64,000 nucleotides of DNA. Source: Quinella sp. 2Q5 (lineage in GTDB: Bacteria; Bacillota; Negativicutes; Selenomonadales; Selenomonadaceae). The DNA lies in the NCBI GenBank assembly GCA_015206785.1, contig JADEZQ010000005.1:31278-95277 (forward strand), in the 5' to 3' direction. Below are positions 36,459-45,859 of this stretch, one piece after another. The position numbers and the translations under genes are program-made. A model generated the notes under the pieces. It had not been told where the DNA came from. It did no database searches and worked only from the letters and a program-made list of their open reading frames with translations. Position 1 is the first letter of the stretch. Every line of letters begins with the position of its first letter.

Positions 36459-38141
36459 TCAGTTGGCGAAGCGTTTGGCGAAGACGTCCTCGGTCTCCGG
36501 ATAGCCGAAGTAGAAGCCCTGAATGATGTCGACGCCGCACACGTCGCGCAGATAGATGTAGGTCGCTTCGTCCTCGACGCCCTCGATGACGACTTCCATG
36601 CCGACGGCGTGGCAGAGCATGACGACGTGCTTGATGAGCTGGCGGTCGTATTCGCTGTTGAGCACGTCCTCGACGAAGACGCGGTCGATTTTGATTTGGT
36701 TGCAACGGAAATTCTTCAGGAAGCCGAGATTGGAATAGCCCATGCCGAAATCGTCCATAGAAATCTTTATGCCCAGGTCGTGGAAGGCTTGGAACTGCTT
36801 GTTGACGTAATCCCAGTCGTAAACGTTGTGGCTTTCGGTCAGCTCGAAGACGACGCGCCGCGGGTCAATTTGATGACGATCCAGACAATCCTTGACGAAA
36901 TCGTAGAACGCGTGCTCCTCCAGCTGATAGAGCGAGATGTTGACGCTGACTTCGAATTCGGGCATGAACTCGTGCCACTTCTTGGCGGTCTTGACGGCGT
37001 TCTCGATGATCCAGTGCCCGACGGGGATAATCATGCGAGACTTTTCCAGCAGGGGAATGAACTGCATCGGCGCGACAACGGAGCCGTCGCGGTCATACCA
37101 GCGCAGCAGGGCTTCCGCGCCGACGAGCTTGCCGGTTTTGGCGTCCACTTGCGGCTGATAGCACAGGAAGAAGTCTTCACAGCCGCGGGCGATGGAATTT
37201 TGCATCAAGTTCTGCATGCCCAAATCGTAACGCCAACGATCATAAAATGCGCTGTCGAAGAAGGCGACCTGATCCTTGCCCTTCTGGCGTGCGAATTCCA
37301 ACGCGACTTCAGCATAGCGCGTCAACGTGATCACGTCGTCGGCGTCGTCGGGATAGAACGCTGCGCCCGCGGACGCCGTGCAATAAATCGTGTCGTCGAT
37401 GTTGCGGATCTCGCGCATGCAAAGCTGAATGCTGGAGAAAATTATTTCAATCTCTTCGGGGTAGACCTCCGAGACGAAGAACGCGAACATGTCGTTATCG
37501 AGCTTGTAGAGGCGAATGTCGGGCGGCAGGATGTTGGTGATGTCCTGCGCCAGCTGACGAAGTGCGTTGTCGCCGAATTCAAAGCCGTAAGTTTCGTTGA
37601 TGAGCTGGAAGTTGTCGAGCCCGATCAAAATCACTGCGCCGTGAGCGTCGGGCGAAGAGTTTAGCTCCTTCATCAGCGCGACTTGGAAGGCGTTGCGGTT
37701 GAGAAGACCCGTGACGTAGTCTGCCTTTTGCTTGACGTCCATGCGGGCAATCACGCCGGCAACGAGTTCGGGCTGACCAAATTCGTCGGCACCGGCCGTC
37801 ATGCGCAGGGTGACCCAGCCGTATTCGCCGTCGCGGTTGAGCAGACGGAATTCGCCGTAAACTTCCACGCCGGGCGCGGCAGAGTTCAGCTCCTCGAAGG
37901 CACCTTCCAAAATCTCGCGGTCGTCGTGCCAAACGAACGGTGTCAACAGCGCGGCAAAGTCTTCAACGAGAGTGTCGGGAAAGTTGAAGTCGCGCAGGAA
38001 ATTCTTCGACAGCATAACCTGCCCCGCGCTCGGGTCTATGGCGAACAAATATTCGTCCGCGGAATTTTGCAGGGCGTCAAAGTAGCTTTTGATTCGGCTC
38101 AACGGAGAGTCTTCACCGAGTTGAAAAAAATTTGTATCCAT
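36459..38141 (-). CDS. Cyclic-di-GMP phosphodiesterase: PAS, degenerate GGDEF, EAL
   Basis: The 560-residue protein has a PAS-like N-terminus (about 20-140), a GGDEF domain (about 145-300) and an EAL domain (about 310-555). In the GGDEF domain the signature is replaced by LDNDMF, so it is unlikely to make c-di-GMP. The EAL domain keeps AEALLRW, NISLYQL, ELTES, DDFGMGYSNLGFL and the KIDRVFV lysine, so it should hydrolyse c-di-GMP. No transmembrane helix. ATG 38141 is 7 nt after AGGAAG; ATG 38147 is a near alternative. Confidence 0.88.
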   Translation of the reverse strand: MDTNFFQLGEDSPLSRIKSYFDALQNSADEYLFAIDPSAGQVMLSKNFLRDFNFPDTLVEDFAALLTPFVWHDDREILEGAFEELNSAAPGVEVYGEFRLLNRDGEYGWVTLRMTAGADEFGQPELVAGVIARMDVKQKADYVTGLLNRNAFQVALMKELNSSPDAHGAVILIGLDNFQLINETYGFEFGDNALRQLAQDITNILPPDIRLYKLDNDMFAFFVSEVYPEEIEIIFSSIQLCMREIRNIDDTIYCTASAGAAFYPDDADDVITLTRYAEVALEFARQKGKDQVAFFDSAFYDRWRYDLGMQNLMQNSIARGCEDFFLCYQPQVDAKTGKLVGAEALLRWYDRDGSVVAPMQFIPLLEKSRMIIPVGHWIIENAVKTAKKWHEFMPEFEVSVNISLYQLEEHAFYDFVKDCLDRHQIDPRRVVFELTESHNVYDWDYVNKQFQAFHDLGIKISMDDFGMGYSNLGFLKNFRCNQIKIDRVFVEDVLNSEYDRQLIKHVVMLCHAVGMEVVIEGVEDEATYIYLRDVCGVDIIQGFYFGYPETEDVFAKRFAN

Positions 38142-38213
38142 AGCCATTCTTCCTTTTGAAATTTTTCGCTCTACATTTATCCTGCGAATTCGACGCAACG
38201 GCGAAACTTCCTG

Positions 38214-38250
38214 CAAAAAAATTATGCCCCCGTCGGAATTCGCAGGGGGC
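38214..38250 (-). terminator. Intrinsic terminator after the gene at 38283
   Basis: On the minus strand GCCCCCTGCGAATTCCGACG closes as a GCCCCC/GGGGGC stem with an inner GAATTC palindrome, followed by ATAATTTTTTT. Confidence 0.8.
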
Positions 38251-38282
38251 GCGGCGGCAAATTCTTTCGGTGCCGTCGTCAA

Positions 38283-38960
38283 TCAGATGGTGAAAATTTC
38301 TTCGGCGATGCCGTCCCAATCGATGCCGAAAATTTTTGCGAGGAGTTCCTCTTCGGTGGCGGCTTCGATGTCGGCGGGCTTGAAGAGAATTTCCACGGGC
38401 TCGGCGTCAGAATTTTCTTCGGCGCGTTGACGGGCGTCTTCCAGGCGTTCACGTTGCTCAGCGGAAATTTTTTCGAGCTGTGCGAAAAGTTTGGTGTTGC
38501 CCTCGTCGTCGAAGGAGACAGCCAGCTGCGCGAACCGAACATCCTCGCCGAGATCGCGTTCGGAAATATTTTTGAGCATGTCGACCGCGCCGCCGACCTG
38601 CCCCATAACTTTCTGCGCGTAGTCGTCGTCGTCAGCCATGCGCTCAATTTCTTCGGGCGTGAAGATAACGGCGTAGTCTTTGGAACTGCCGGCAACCTGC
38701 GCGGCGTCGGGGCTGGACGAGACCGTGAAGTTGTAGTCGCCGTACTTTTCGCGCAGACCGTCGAGAAATTTTTGAGCCTTGGCGGAAAGTTTGGGCTCGT
38801 CGGAATTTTGCGCGACAGTCAGGGCGTTCAATCCCGCGTCGGAAATTTCAACCTTGTCAGCGAGCGCGGCGGGTGCGGAAGAATTTTTCGCGGGAACTTT
38901 TGCGGCGGGCGCGTTGTTGCCCGAAAGAGCCGCGGCGTAATTGGCAATCGCGTTAATCAT
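38283..38960 (-). CDS. Uncharacterised soluble acidic protein
   Basis: A 225-residue protein without signal or membrane segments. An Ala/Pro/Ser-rich N-terminus (1-40) leads to KVEISDAGLNALTVAQNS, then YGDYNFTVSSSPDAAQVAGS and DYAVIFTPEEIERMADDDDY. The end is acidic and coiled-coil-like (AEQRERLEDARQRAEE). It faintly recalls Firmicute DUF6033-type proteins, but that is only an impression. ATG 38960 follows AAGGAGG at normal spacing; it is its own unit with a terminator. Confidence 0.65.
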   Translation of the reverse strand: MINAIANYAAALSGNNAPAAKVPAKNSSAPAALADKVEISDAGLNALTVAQNSDEPKLSAKAQKFLDGLREKYGDYNFTVSSSPDAAQVAGSSKDYAVIFTPEEIERMADDDDYAQKVMGQVGGAVDMLKNISERDLGEDVRFAQLAVSFDDEGNTKLFAQLEKISAEQRERLEDARQRAEENSDAEPVEILFKPADIEAATEEELLAKIFGIDWDGIAEEIFTI

Positions 38961-39041
38961 GGCAGCTTCCTCCTTAATCAGAACCGATCCGTTGTCTTTG
39001 AGCGATTATAACATATTCCCGCCCGCGTTCAAAAAATTTTT

Positions 39042-39188
39042 TCAGTCGCCGCCGTCGCCGCCATCACCGCCGTCGTTGTCCGAGTCGTCGCGATTGTCGG
39101 CACCGTCCGCGTCGGAACTGCCGCCGCCTGGAAGAGCCCACGCCACCAAGATCACGACGATTACGAGCAGATAGGGCAGAAAATCCAT
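39042..39188 (-). CDS. Small single-span membrane protein with an Asp/Gly tail
   Basis: A 48-residue product: one transmembrane helix (FLPYLLVIVVILVAWALP), then a Ser/Asp/Gly tail ending DDSDNDGGDGGDGGD. ATG 39188 follows GGGAGG at good spacing, the main support for it being real. It lies between gatA (downstream terminator at 39230) and the gene at 38283. Function unknown; acidic tails of this kind may bind cations. Confidence 0.55.
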   Translation of the reverse strand: MDFLPYLLVIVVILVAWALPGGGSSDADGADNRDDSDNDGGDGGDGGD

Positions 39189-39229
39189 CTTGATGCACCT
39201 CCCGAAAATTTTACGCGAACATTGACGCA

Positions 39230-39258
39230 AAAGAAAATCCCCCGTGCAATCACGAGGG
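39230..39258 (-). terminator. Intrinsic terminator after gatA
   Basis: CCCTCGTG-ATTG-CACGGGGG (8-bp stem, one G-T) followed on the minus strand by ATTTTCTTTT. Confidence 0.8.
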
Positions 39259-39272
39259 AAATTTTTCGTCGT

Positions 39273-40703
39273 TCAGGAATTTTGTTCGCAGGTGTATGCC
39301 GCGCGCAGAATCGTCGCTTCGTCGAGGGCTTTGCCGATAAGCTGGAAACCGATTGGCAAACCGCCGCTCGTGACGCCGCAGGGGATTGAAATTCCAGGCA
39401 ACCCCGCCAAATTCAGCGGCACGGTGCAGATGTCTTGCAGGTACATCTTGAGCGGGTCGGAAACCATTTCGCCGAGCTTGAACGCCGCGGTCGGTGCGGT
39501 CGGTGCCAAAATCAAATCCACAGTCTTGAAGGCTTCGGCGAAGTCGCGAGCTATGAGCGTGCGGACTTTGAGAGCCTTGAGGTAGTAAGCGTCGTAGTAG
39601 CCCGCGCTGAGCGCGTAGTTGCCGATCATGATGCGGCGTTTGACTTCTGCGCCGAACTTCTGCGTGCGGGTGTTGGTCATCATCTCGACGACGTCCGCGC
39701 CGTCGACGCGTGCACCGTAGCTGACGCCGTCGTAGCGTTCGAGATTCGTGGCGGCCTCGGCCGGTGCGATGAGGTAGTAGGTCGAGATTGCGTAGTCGGT
39801 GTGCGGCAGGCTGATATCGACGATGTGTGCGCCGAGCCGTTCGAGATTTTTTGCAACACGACGGACGGCGGCTTCAACTTCGGAATCGATGCCCGCGACG
39901 AAATATTCTTTGGGCAAGCCGATGCGCAAGCCCGTGACGTCGTTGACGAGAGCCGTCGTGAAGTCGGGAACCTGCGCGGCGGTCGAAGTCGAGTCCATGT
40001 CGTCGTGTCCGCTGATGGCATTTAGCACGAGCGCACAGTCAGTCACGTCGCGGGTGATGGGGCCAATCTGATCGAGCGACGAGGCATATGCAACGAGCCC
40101 GTAGCGGGAGACGCGTCCATAGGTCGGCTTCATTCCGACGACGCCGCAGAAACTTGCCGGCTGACGAATGGAACCGCCGGTATCCGAGCCGAGCGCGAAG
40201 ACAGCTTCGCCAGCCGCCACAGCCGCCGCCGAGCCGCCCGAACTTCCGCCGGGCACGCAGTCGAGGTTGCGCGGATTGCGCGTGACGTGAAAGCCGGAGT
40301 TCTCCGTCGAGCCGCCCATTGCAAATTCGTCCATGTTCGCCTTGCCGATGAGGATTGGATTTTGCGCGGCGAGCTTGCTGTAAGCTGTGGCGTCGTAGGG
40401 CGGAACGAAGTCCTCCAAAATTTTCGACGCGCAGGTCGTGCGAATGCCGCGGGTGCAGATGTTGTCCTTGACGGCGCAGGGAATTCCTTCGAGCGCGGAA
40501 ATTTTTTCGCCGCGGGAAATTTTTTCGTCAACTGCCTTCGCGTCGGCAAGAGCCTTCTCGCGGGTCACGGTCACATATGCACCGATTGCGTCTTCAACTT
40601 CATCAACGCGGGCAAGAACGTCGGCAGTGATCTGAGCGGCGGAAATCTCTTTCGCCGTCAAAAGGTCGTGCAGTTCGTGCGCCGTCATCTCGTTTAAGTT
40701 CAA
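39273..40703 (-). CDS. gatA: Glutamyl/aspartyl-tRNA amidotransferase subunit A (GatA)
   Basis: GatA is the amidase of GatCAB, which converts mischarged Glu-tRNA(Gln) or Asp-tRNA(Asn). The 476-residue protein has the Ser-cisSer-Lys catalytic set: Lys in IPCAVKDNI, cis-Ser and Ser in [15 protein letters not shown] and [12 protein letters not shown]. The start is TTG 40703, one base after the stop of the upstream acetolactate decarboxylase gene, with GGGGG as ribosome site; ATG 40688 is an alternative. gatB is not in the window, so the three subunits are not all together here. Confidence 0.95.
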   Translation of the reverse strand: MNLNEMTAHELHDLLTAKEISAAQITADVLARVDEVEDAIGAYVTVTREKALADAKAVDEKISRGEKISALEGIPCAVKDNICTRGIRTTCASKILEDFVPPYDATAYSKLAAQNPILIGKANMDEFAMGGSTENSGFHVTRNPRNLDCVPGGSSGGSAAAVAAGEAVFALGSDTGGSIRQPASFCGVVGMKPTYGRVSRYGLVAYASSLDQIGPITRDVTDCALVLNAISGHDDMDSTSTAAQVPDFTTALVNDVTGLRIGLPKEYFVAGIDSEVEAAVRRVAKNLERLGAHIVDISLPHTDYAISTYYLIAPAEAATNLERYDGVSYGARVDGADVVEMMTNTRTQKFGAEVKRRIMIGNYALSAGYYDAYYLKALKVRTLIARDFAEAFKTVDLILAPTAPTAAFKLGEMVSDPLKMYLQDICTVPLNLAGLPGISIPCGVTSGGLPIGFQLIGKALDEATILRAAYTCEQNS

Positions 40704-40704
40704 A

Positions 40705-41523
40705 TCATTTGCCCCCTTGGTGGCTGTCCCTCTCTGCGCTGTGAATGTCCTTGCTCATGTCGCGGTTGAAGTCGAGCTTCTGGAAATCTTCATCGGCCGG
40801 CAAGCCCATGCGGAAGGTGTCGGTCTTGTCGAAGCGAGCGGTGCCGCGTTTCAAGTTCAAGCCGAGCACGTGCCCGCCAAAAGTTTTGTCGTCGCTGATG
40901 AAGTGGAAATGCCAGCCGACGGAGTTGAGCGAGCTCATGAACGCGGGGCAATACAGCCCGACGACGGTGCCTTGGATATTTTTCTGAGCGGATTCCTTCT
41001 GCGTCGCCTTCAAGGATTCGACGAGCGTGGGATACGGTTTGCTTTGACCGGCTTCGCTGCGGACGTGAATTTCGTCGAAGGTGCCGCGCAGTTTGATGAC
41101 GTAGAAACTGTTCGGACCGTGAGCCGCGACGAGCTCGTTGAACTTCGCTTCCAGCTCCGCCTGCGTGTTGACGTTGCGAAGGTCAATGTTGAAGTCTTCG
41201 TCAAAGAAGGTCACGTTGCTGAACGGAACGGTGACTTTGTCGGCGACGACGTTGACGCGGCAGTTTTGATTCGCGCGGTAGACAACGCCGTCAAGAACAA
41301 TCATTTCGCCATCGAGCCCTTCGAACGTGCCAATGCCCGTATCGCCGACGGTCTTTAGCTGCTTGACGGTGATCGCGCCGTCGAAGTGACCCATAGCCAA
41401 CGACTGCAACAGCGCGACCTGATAAACGGTTTCGCGGTTTTGATGTTGAACGGGTTGAGCGGCGTCAACGGTGTTGGCGAACATCATGCCCGCCGCGACA
41501 AGGGTTGCGAAAAACTTCTTCAT
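40705..41523 (-). CDS. budA: Alpha-acetolactate decarboxylase with a signal peptide
   Basis: The enzyme decarboxylates acetolactate to acetoin. The 272-residue protein matches the family from [20 protein letters not shown], through [20 protein letters not shown], to the zinc site in [18 protein letters not shown] with His205, His207 and His218. An N-terminal signal peptide ([20 protein letters not shown], cut near AA-AQ) makes it an exported form; most are cytosolic, although exported ones are known. It is inserted between gatC and gatA, 5 nt after the gatC stop and 1 nt before gatA, which is an unusual place. ATG 41523 follows GGAGG. Confidence 0.88.
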   Translation of the reverse strand: MKKFFATLVAAGMMFANTVDAAQPVQHQNRETVYQVALLQSLAMGHFDGAITVKQLKTVGDTGIGTFEGLDGEMIVLDGVVYRANQNCRVNVVADKVTVPFSNVTFFDEDFNIDLRNVNTQAELEAKFNELVAAHGPNSFYVIKLRGTFDEIHVRSEAGQSKPYPTLVESLKATQKESAQKNIQGTVVGLYCPAFMSSLNSVGWHFHFISDDKTFGGHVLGLNLKRGTARFDKTDTFRMGLPADEDFQKLDFNRDMSKDIHSAERDSHQGGK

Positions 41524-41528
41524 AACAA

Positions 41529-41819
41529 TTAAACCTCCAATACACGCGGAACTTTGAAGTAACCGTCCTCGGCGAGCGGCGCGTTCGACAGCGCAAGGTC
41601 GCGTGCCAATGACGGTTTGACTTCGTCAGCGCGGAAAACATTTTGAATCGGCAGGGCATACGTCGTCGGCTCAATGTCCGTCGTGTCGATTGCCTGCAGA
41701 TTTTCCACATACGTTAAAAATTTTTCGAGCTGCGCTGTGACGTCTGGTGCCTCCTCGTCACTGATCCTGAGCCGCGACAAACTTGCCACGGTTCGGATAT
41801 CCTGCGCGGAAACTTTCAT
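41529..41819 (-). CDS. gatC: Glutamyl/aspartyl-tRNA amidotransferase subunit C (GatC)
   Basis: GatC is the small subunit that stabilises GatA on GatB. The 96-residue protein has the family pattern VSAQDIRTVASLSRLRISDE, FLTYVENLQAIDTTDIEPT and the C-terminal RADEVKPSLARD...APLAEDGYFKVPRV. ATG 41819 is 8 nt after GGAGG. It begins 13 nt after the mreD stop, so mreBCD-gatC-budA-gatA may be one transcript. Confidence 0.93.
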   Translation of the reverse strand: MKVSAQDIRTVASLSRLRISDEEAPDVTAQLEKFLTYVENLQAIDTTDIEPTTYALPIQNVFRADEVKPSLARDLALSNAPLAEDGYFKVPRVLEV

Positions 41820-41831
41820 CAATTGTACCTC

Positions 41832-42326
41832 CTATCGTCTTTGTTTGGTGTAATCGTTTAACGCGTTCATCAGCCTGTGCACCGGCCAAGCGAGCACGAC
41901 TTGCATTATTGCCGCGGGCCAGAAGTCAAACTTCATAAACGCGATGAAATCTATCTGTCGTCCCAACATAAGCAGGAAGATTATCGTTATGGCGAAGTGC
42001 AGGGCAAGCGCGGGCACTGCGCTGATGACCGGAAGCAACGAGCGGTCGCGGAAGATGTTCGTCGAAAATTTCCCGAAGACCATTCCAGCCGTCATGTAGC
42101 TGAACGTCGCCAGCCCGAAGTATCCGCCCGTCGTCAAATCTTGCAACAACCCCGCCATGAATCCGAAGAACACTCCGAACTCGTGGCCGCGCAGATACGC
42201 CGCCGAGACCGTCAAGAGCAAAAGCAGGTTCGCGCTGAAGCCGTCGACATTCACGAACGTCAACAGCGACGTCTGCAATGCACAGCTCACGACGACCAAC
42301 GCCGTCCACAGCCCGACAACCTTCAT
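41832..42326 (-). CDS. mreD: Rod shape-determining protein MreD
   Basis: MreD is an integral membrane part of the elongasome. The 164-residue protein has about five membrane spans (VVGLWTALVVVSCALQTSLL, NLLLLLTVSAAYLRG, GVFFGFMAGLLQDLTTGGYF, the last pattern being typical of MreD). ATG 42326 follows GAGGAGG and overlaps the mreC stop by 4 nt. Confidence 0.9.
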   Translation of the reverse strand: MKVVGLWTALVVVSCALQTSLLTFVNVDGFSANLLLLLTVSAAYLRGHEFGVFFGFMAGLLQDLTTGGYFGLATFSYMTAGMVFGKFSTNIFRDRSLLPVISAVPALALHFAITIIFLLMLGRQIDFIAFMKFDFWPAAIMQVVLAWPVHRLMNALNDYTKQRR

Positions 42327-43432
42327 CGCACGACCTCCTCGACATTGCGCGGTGAACGTTCGTAATCGTCGGCAGGTTCCGTGCGCGTCGGCAGTGATTC
42401 TTCGGGGACGGGCGGCTGTTCATTGACGTAGCCTGCCTGCTCAAGCTGTTGCTGCTGAGTCTCAAGGACTTGTTGATGGGCGTCGAGAATCTGTTGGCGT
42501 GCTTGCTGAAGTTTTTCCGCCGTCGCATAAGGATCGGTCTCGGTGCCCGGCGTCTGTGCGGGCGGCTGAATGGGTTCGGGCGGTGCTTCGCGTGAGGCAA
42601 CGATAACCGCGACGTCTTCGAGCTTCTGGAAGTTGACGGACGTTTCAATCGCGCAGAACTTCAACAGCCCGCCTTCCTCGTTGTGGATCTCGACGACCTT
42701 GCCGACGACGATTCCCTTCGGATAGACGCCGCCGAAGCCGCTGGTGACGACCATATCGTCAACGGCAACGTCCGAATCCTTCGGGATGTTGACCATGCGC
42801 GGGCGTGCGGGATTTTTCATGTCGCCTTCGACGATGCCCGCCACGCGCGACTCTGCACGCTGAATCAAAGTCCCAACCGAAGATCGCGGGTCAGTTAACA
42901 GCTGCACCTTCGACGAATTCAAACCGGCCTCCGTCACGTGCCCGACCAGACCGAGTTCCGTGACGACCGCCATGTTGTTTGCCACGCCGTCGAGAGTGCC
43001 GCGGTTGATGACGATTGTGCCCGACCACGACGCCGACTCACGTCCGATGACGCTTGCCGCAACCAAATCGAATTGAATCGCCGCCTGCTTATAATCGAGC
43101 AATCTGCGCAACCTCTGGTTCTCCGAGGCGTATTCCGACGCCGTCAAGTTTTGCGCACGCAGGATCTCGACTTCTTCGCGCAGGAGCTTGTTCTGTTCGT
43201 GCAGGTGCGAAATTTCCGTGATTGTGTTCTTCACGAAGGCAAGCTGACTGCCCACCCACGAGAACACGCGTTGGAACGGCGACAGCACAGTCATTGCGGC
43301 GTTATCGGCGGCGGGGGAGTGGAACTTGCCGCGCGCCGCGAAGAAGACGCAACAGAACACGCTGACGAACACGACAATCAGCGCGATAATCTTCTTGCCG
43401 GTCTGCTTGTCCTTGCGAACTTTGTTGCTCAT
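42323..43432 (-). CDS. mreC: Rod shape-determining protein MreC
   Basis: MreC links the cytoskeleton to cell-wall synthesis in the periplasm. The 369-residue protein has an N-terminal membrane anchor ([17 protein letters not shown]), a coiled coil (about 70-110, [20 protein letters not shown]) and the beta-rich core with [20 protein letters not shown] and [17 protein letters not shown]. The last 90 residues are a Pro/Gln/Glu-rich tail (with [20 protein letters not shown]) not found in the MreC core. ATG 43432 overlaps the mreB stop by 4 nt. Confidence 0.94.
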   Translation of the reverse strand: MSNKVRKDKQTGKKIIALIVVFVSVFCCVFFAARGKFHSPAADNAAMTVLSPFQRVFSWVGSQLAFVKNTITEISHLHEQNKLLREEVEILRAQNLTASEYASENQRLRRLLDYKQAAIQFDLVAASVIGRESASWSGTIVINRGTLDGVANNMAVVTELGLVGHVTEAGLNSSKVQLLTDPRSSVGTLIQRAESRVAGIVEGDMKNPARPRMVNIPKDSDVAVDDMVVTSGFGGVYPKGIVVGKVVEIHNEEGGLLKFCAIETSVNFQKLEDVAVIVASREAPPEPIQPPAQTPGTETDPYATAEKLQQARQQILDAHQQVLETQQQQLEQAGYVNEQPPVPEESLPTRTEPADDYERSPRNVEEVVR

Positions 43433-44469
43433 TGTCTCAGCTTTTTGGATGTCATAACGACCCGCTTAAGCAAATTCATATCCTCCAACGAACGCCCCGT
43501 ACCTTCGCCAACGCAACTAAGCGCGTCGTCGGCAACGATAACGGGCATGTTCGTTTCCTTGGAGATAAGTTTGTCCAGGTTGGCAAGGAGCGCACCGCCG
43601 CCCGTCATCATAATGCCGTGATCCATAACGTCGGCGGCAAGTTCGGGCGGAGTCTTCTCCAGCGTGCTTTTCACGGCGTCGACGATTTTGAACACGGGGT
43701 CACTTAAAGCCTCGCGTATCTCGCTGGACTTAACCTCGACGTTTTTGGGCAAGCCCGTAACCAAATCTCGCCCGCGCACCTGCATAGATTTATCGCGGTC
43801 GGAAGTCAGCATTGCCGTGCCGATGTTGATTTTGATCTCCTCTGCCGTGCGTTCGCCGATCATCAGGCTATAGACGCGGCGAATGTATTGGATAATCGAC
43901 GAATCCATCTCGTCGCCGCCGATGCGAATGGAACGGCTGGTGACGATGCCGCCGAGCGATATGATTGCGATTTCCGTGGTGCCGCCGCCGATATCGACGA
44001 CCATGTTGCCGGTCGCATCTTCAACCGGCAAGCCCGCGCCGATTGCCGCAGCCATAGGTTCTTCTATCAGGTACGCCTCACGAGCACCGGCTTGAGTTGC
44101 CGCGTCGATAACCGCACGTTTTTCGACTTCGGTGACGCCCGAAGGCACGCCGACGACCACTCGCGGCCGCACAAAAGATTTCGAGTTCATTGCCTTACGA
44201 ATGAAGTAACGAAGCATTGCCTGCGTCACGTCGAAATCGGCAATGACCCCATCCTTTAGCGGGCGAATCGCGATTATGTTTCCGGGCGTGCGGCCAATCA
44301 TTTGCTTTGCCTCTTCGCCCACGGCAAGCACCTCGCCCGTGTCACTTTTTATTGCAACGACAGAAGGTTCACGCAGGACAATCCCACGACCCTTGACGTG
44401 CACAAGAGTATTTGCCGTCCCCAGGTCTATTCCCATGTCGTGCGACAATCCGCCAAAAAAACCCCACAT
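43429..44469 (-). CDS. mreB: Rod shape-determining protein MreB
   Basis: MreB is the bacterial actin that guides lateral wall synthesis. The 346-residue protein has [20 protein letters not shown] (phosphate 1), [20 protein letters not shown] (phosphate 2) and [20 protein letters not shown] (adenosine). ATG 44469 is 7 nt after GGGAG; a longer frame upstream does not look like MreB. It heads the mreBCD-gatC-budA-gatA run. rodA, its partner, is at 55608, not here. Confidence 0.97.
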   Translation of the reverse strand: MWGFFGGLSHDMGIDLGTANTLVHVKGRGIVLREPSVVAIKSDTGEVLAVGEEAKQMIGRTPGNIIAIRPLKDGVIADFDVTQAMLRYFIRKAMNSKSFVRPRVVVGVPSGVTEVEKRAVIDAATQAGAREAYLIEEPMAAAIGAGLPVEDATGNMVVDIGGGTTEIAIISLGGIVTSRSIRIGGDEMDSSIIQYIRRVYSLMIGERTAEEIKINIGTAMLTSDRDKSMQVRGRDLVTGLPKNVEVKSSEIREALSDPVFKIVDAVKSTLEKTPPELAADVMDHGIMMTGGGALLANLDKLISKETNMPVIVADDALSCVGEGTGRSLEDMNLLKRVVMTSKKLRQ

Positions 44470-44569
44470 CTGAATGCTCCCTTCTTCGGTGAAAAATTTT
44501 CTGCCTGCGCTAAGCGGAATCATTCTATCATACATTTTACACTTTGCAAGAATAATTTGGCGGGCGCGG

Positions 44570-44735
44570 TCTCTGCTGTCGGTTGCTCACTGCGTTTGCG
44601 TTTAGATCTACTTTTCTTTGCCGGTCCAAAGAAAAGTAGCAAAAGAAAGGACCTCCGAGCCGGCAACGACGCATCACGTCGTCGTATGCCGGCGGCCGCC
44701 CATCCATGGGCGGCCGTGTTGTCGGCTTCGGTGAT
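44570..44735 (+). repeat. Dispersed intergenic repeat, long form (between mreB and galE)
   Basis: Head TTGCTCACTGCGTTTGCGTT, hairpin CTACTTTTCTTTG-CCGGTC-CAAAGAAAAGTAG, then CGACG-CATCA-CGTCG enclosed by GCCGGC/GCCGGC, then GGCCGCCCA-TCCA-TGGGCGGCC, and the tail GTGTTGTCGGCT. Compared with the 22924 copy, both arms of the head stem changed together (TTTCTTTTG to TTTTCTTTG). In the 340-nt gap 44470-44811 I see only this repeat and the galE promoter and ribosome site. Confidence 0.8.
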
Positions 44736-44745
44736 GGCGGCGGCG

Positions 44746-44774
44746 TTGAAAAATTTTGGGCGGCGTGATAAATT
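44746..44774 (+). promoter_or_regulatory. Putative promoter of galE
   Basis: TTGAAA (44746-44751), 17 nt, TAAATT (44769-44774), with TGA just before the -10 (extended -10). The spacer carries GGCGGCGTGA, nearly the same as in the promoters at 45798 and 61310. Confidence 0.65.
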
Positions 44775-44811
44775 TTGGCGCGACAGAATTTTTTTTCGGG
44801 AGGGAATTTAT

Positions 44812-45801
44812 ATGGCGATACTGGTTTGCGGCGGCGCGGGCTACATCGGCTCGCACACGGTGCGTCAGCTCGTTGCGGCGGGCGAGGACGTCATCGTTGC
44901 CGACAATTTTAGCACGGGGCACCGACGCGCGATTGATCCTGCCGCGAAAATTTACCGCTGCGATATCCGCGACAAGGACGCGCTGAAAAAAATCTTCGCC
45001 GCGGAAAAAATTGAGGCGGTCATTCATTTCGCGGCGTTCATTGAGGCGGGCGAGAGCGTTCGAAAGCCGCTCAAGTACTTCGACAACAACGTCTGCGGCA
45101 CGGAAATTTTGTTGGAGGCTATGGTTGAAGGCGGCGTCGATAAAATTATCTTCAGCTCAAGCGCGGCGGTCTATGGCGAGCCCGAACGCATTCCCATCGA
45201 CGAGGACGATCAGACTTTGCCCGTCAACCCCTACGGTTCTTCCAAGCTGATGATGGAGATGATGATGCGTTCGGTTGCCGCGGCTCACTCCGTCAAGTTC
45301 GTCAGCCTGCGCTACTTCAACGCGTCGGGGGCGATTGAGGACGGTTCCATCGGCGAAGACCATCACCCCGAAACGCATCTGATCCCGCTGATTTTGCAGG
45401 TGCCGCTCGGTCAACGCGACAACATCACCGTCTTCGGCACGGACTATCCCACGCCCGACGGCACGTGCATTCGCGATTATGTTCACGTGTTGGATTTGGC
45501 GGCGGCGCACTTAAACGCGTTGAACTATCTGCGCGGCGGCGGCTCGTCAGATTTTTTCAACCTGGGCAACGGACGCGGCTTCAGCGTCCGCGAAATCATC
45601 GACGCGGCGGAAAAAATTGTCGGCAAAAAAATTTCCACTGTCTTCGGCGAACGGCGACCCGGTGATCCCGCGCGACTGATTGCTTCGGGCGCGAAAGCTC
45701 GGCGGATTTTGAACTGGACGCCGCGTTTCGACGACGTGGAAAGAATTATCGCCACTGCCTGGCGTTGGCACTCGACCCATCCGTTCGGCTACGGCGATTG
45801 A
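44812..45801 (+). CDS. galE: UDP-glucose 4-epimerase GalE
   Basis: GalE interconverts UDP-glucose and UDP-galactose, feeding surface polysaccharide or galactose use. The 329-residue short-chain dehydrogenase has VCGGAGYIGSHTVRQL (NAD loop), SSSAAVYGEP, the catalytic YGSSK in NPYGSSKLMMEM, and RYFNASGA. ATG 44812 follows GGGAGGG. Two glycosyltransferase genes follow after a new promoter, in line with a glycan-assembly role. Confidence 0.95.
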   Translation: MAILVCGGAGYIGSHTVRQLVAAGEDVIVADNFSTGHRRAIDPAAKIYRCDIRDKDALKKIFAAEKIEAVIHFAAFIEAGESVRKPLKYFDNNVCGTEILLEAMVEGGVDKIIFSSSAAVYGEPERIPIDEDDQTLPVNPYGSSKLMMEMMMRSVAAAHSVKFVSLRYFNASGAIEDGSIGEDHHPETHLIPLILQVPLGQRDNITVFGTDYPTPDGTCIRDYVHVLDLAAAHLNALNYLRGGGSSDFFNLGNGRGFSVREIIDAAEKIVGKKISTVFGERRPGDPARLIASGAKARRILNWTPRFDDVERIIATAWRWHSTHPFGYGD

Positions 45802-45826
45802 AAATTTTCGGCGGCTGTGATATTTT
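45798..45826 (+). promoter_or_regulatory. Putative promoter of the paired glycosyltransferase genes
   Basis: TTGAAA (45798-45803), 17 nt, TATTTT (45821-45826), preceded by TGA. It starts within the galE stop and carries the spacer GGCGGCTGTGA that recurs at 61310. Confidence 0.65.
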
Positions 45827-45859
45827 AGGCGTCAATCAATATCATGAGGAGGAACCACT

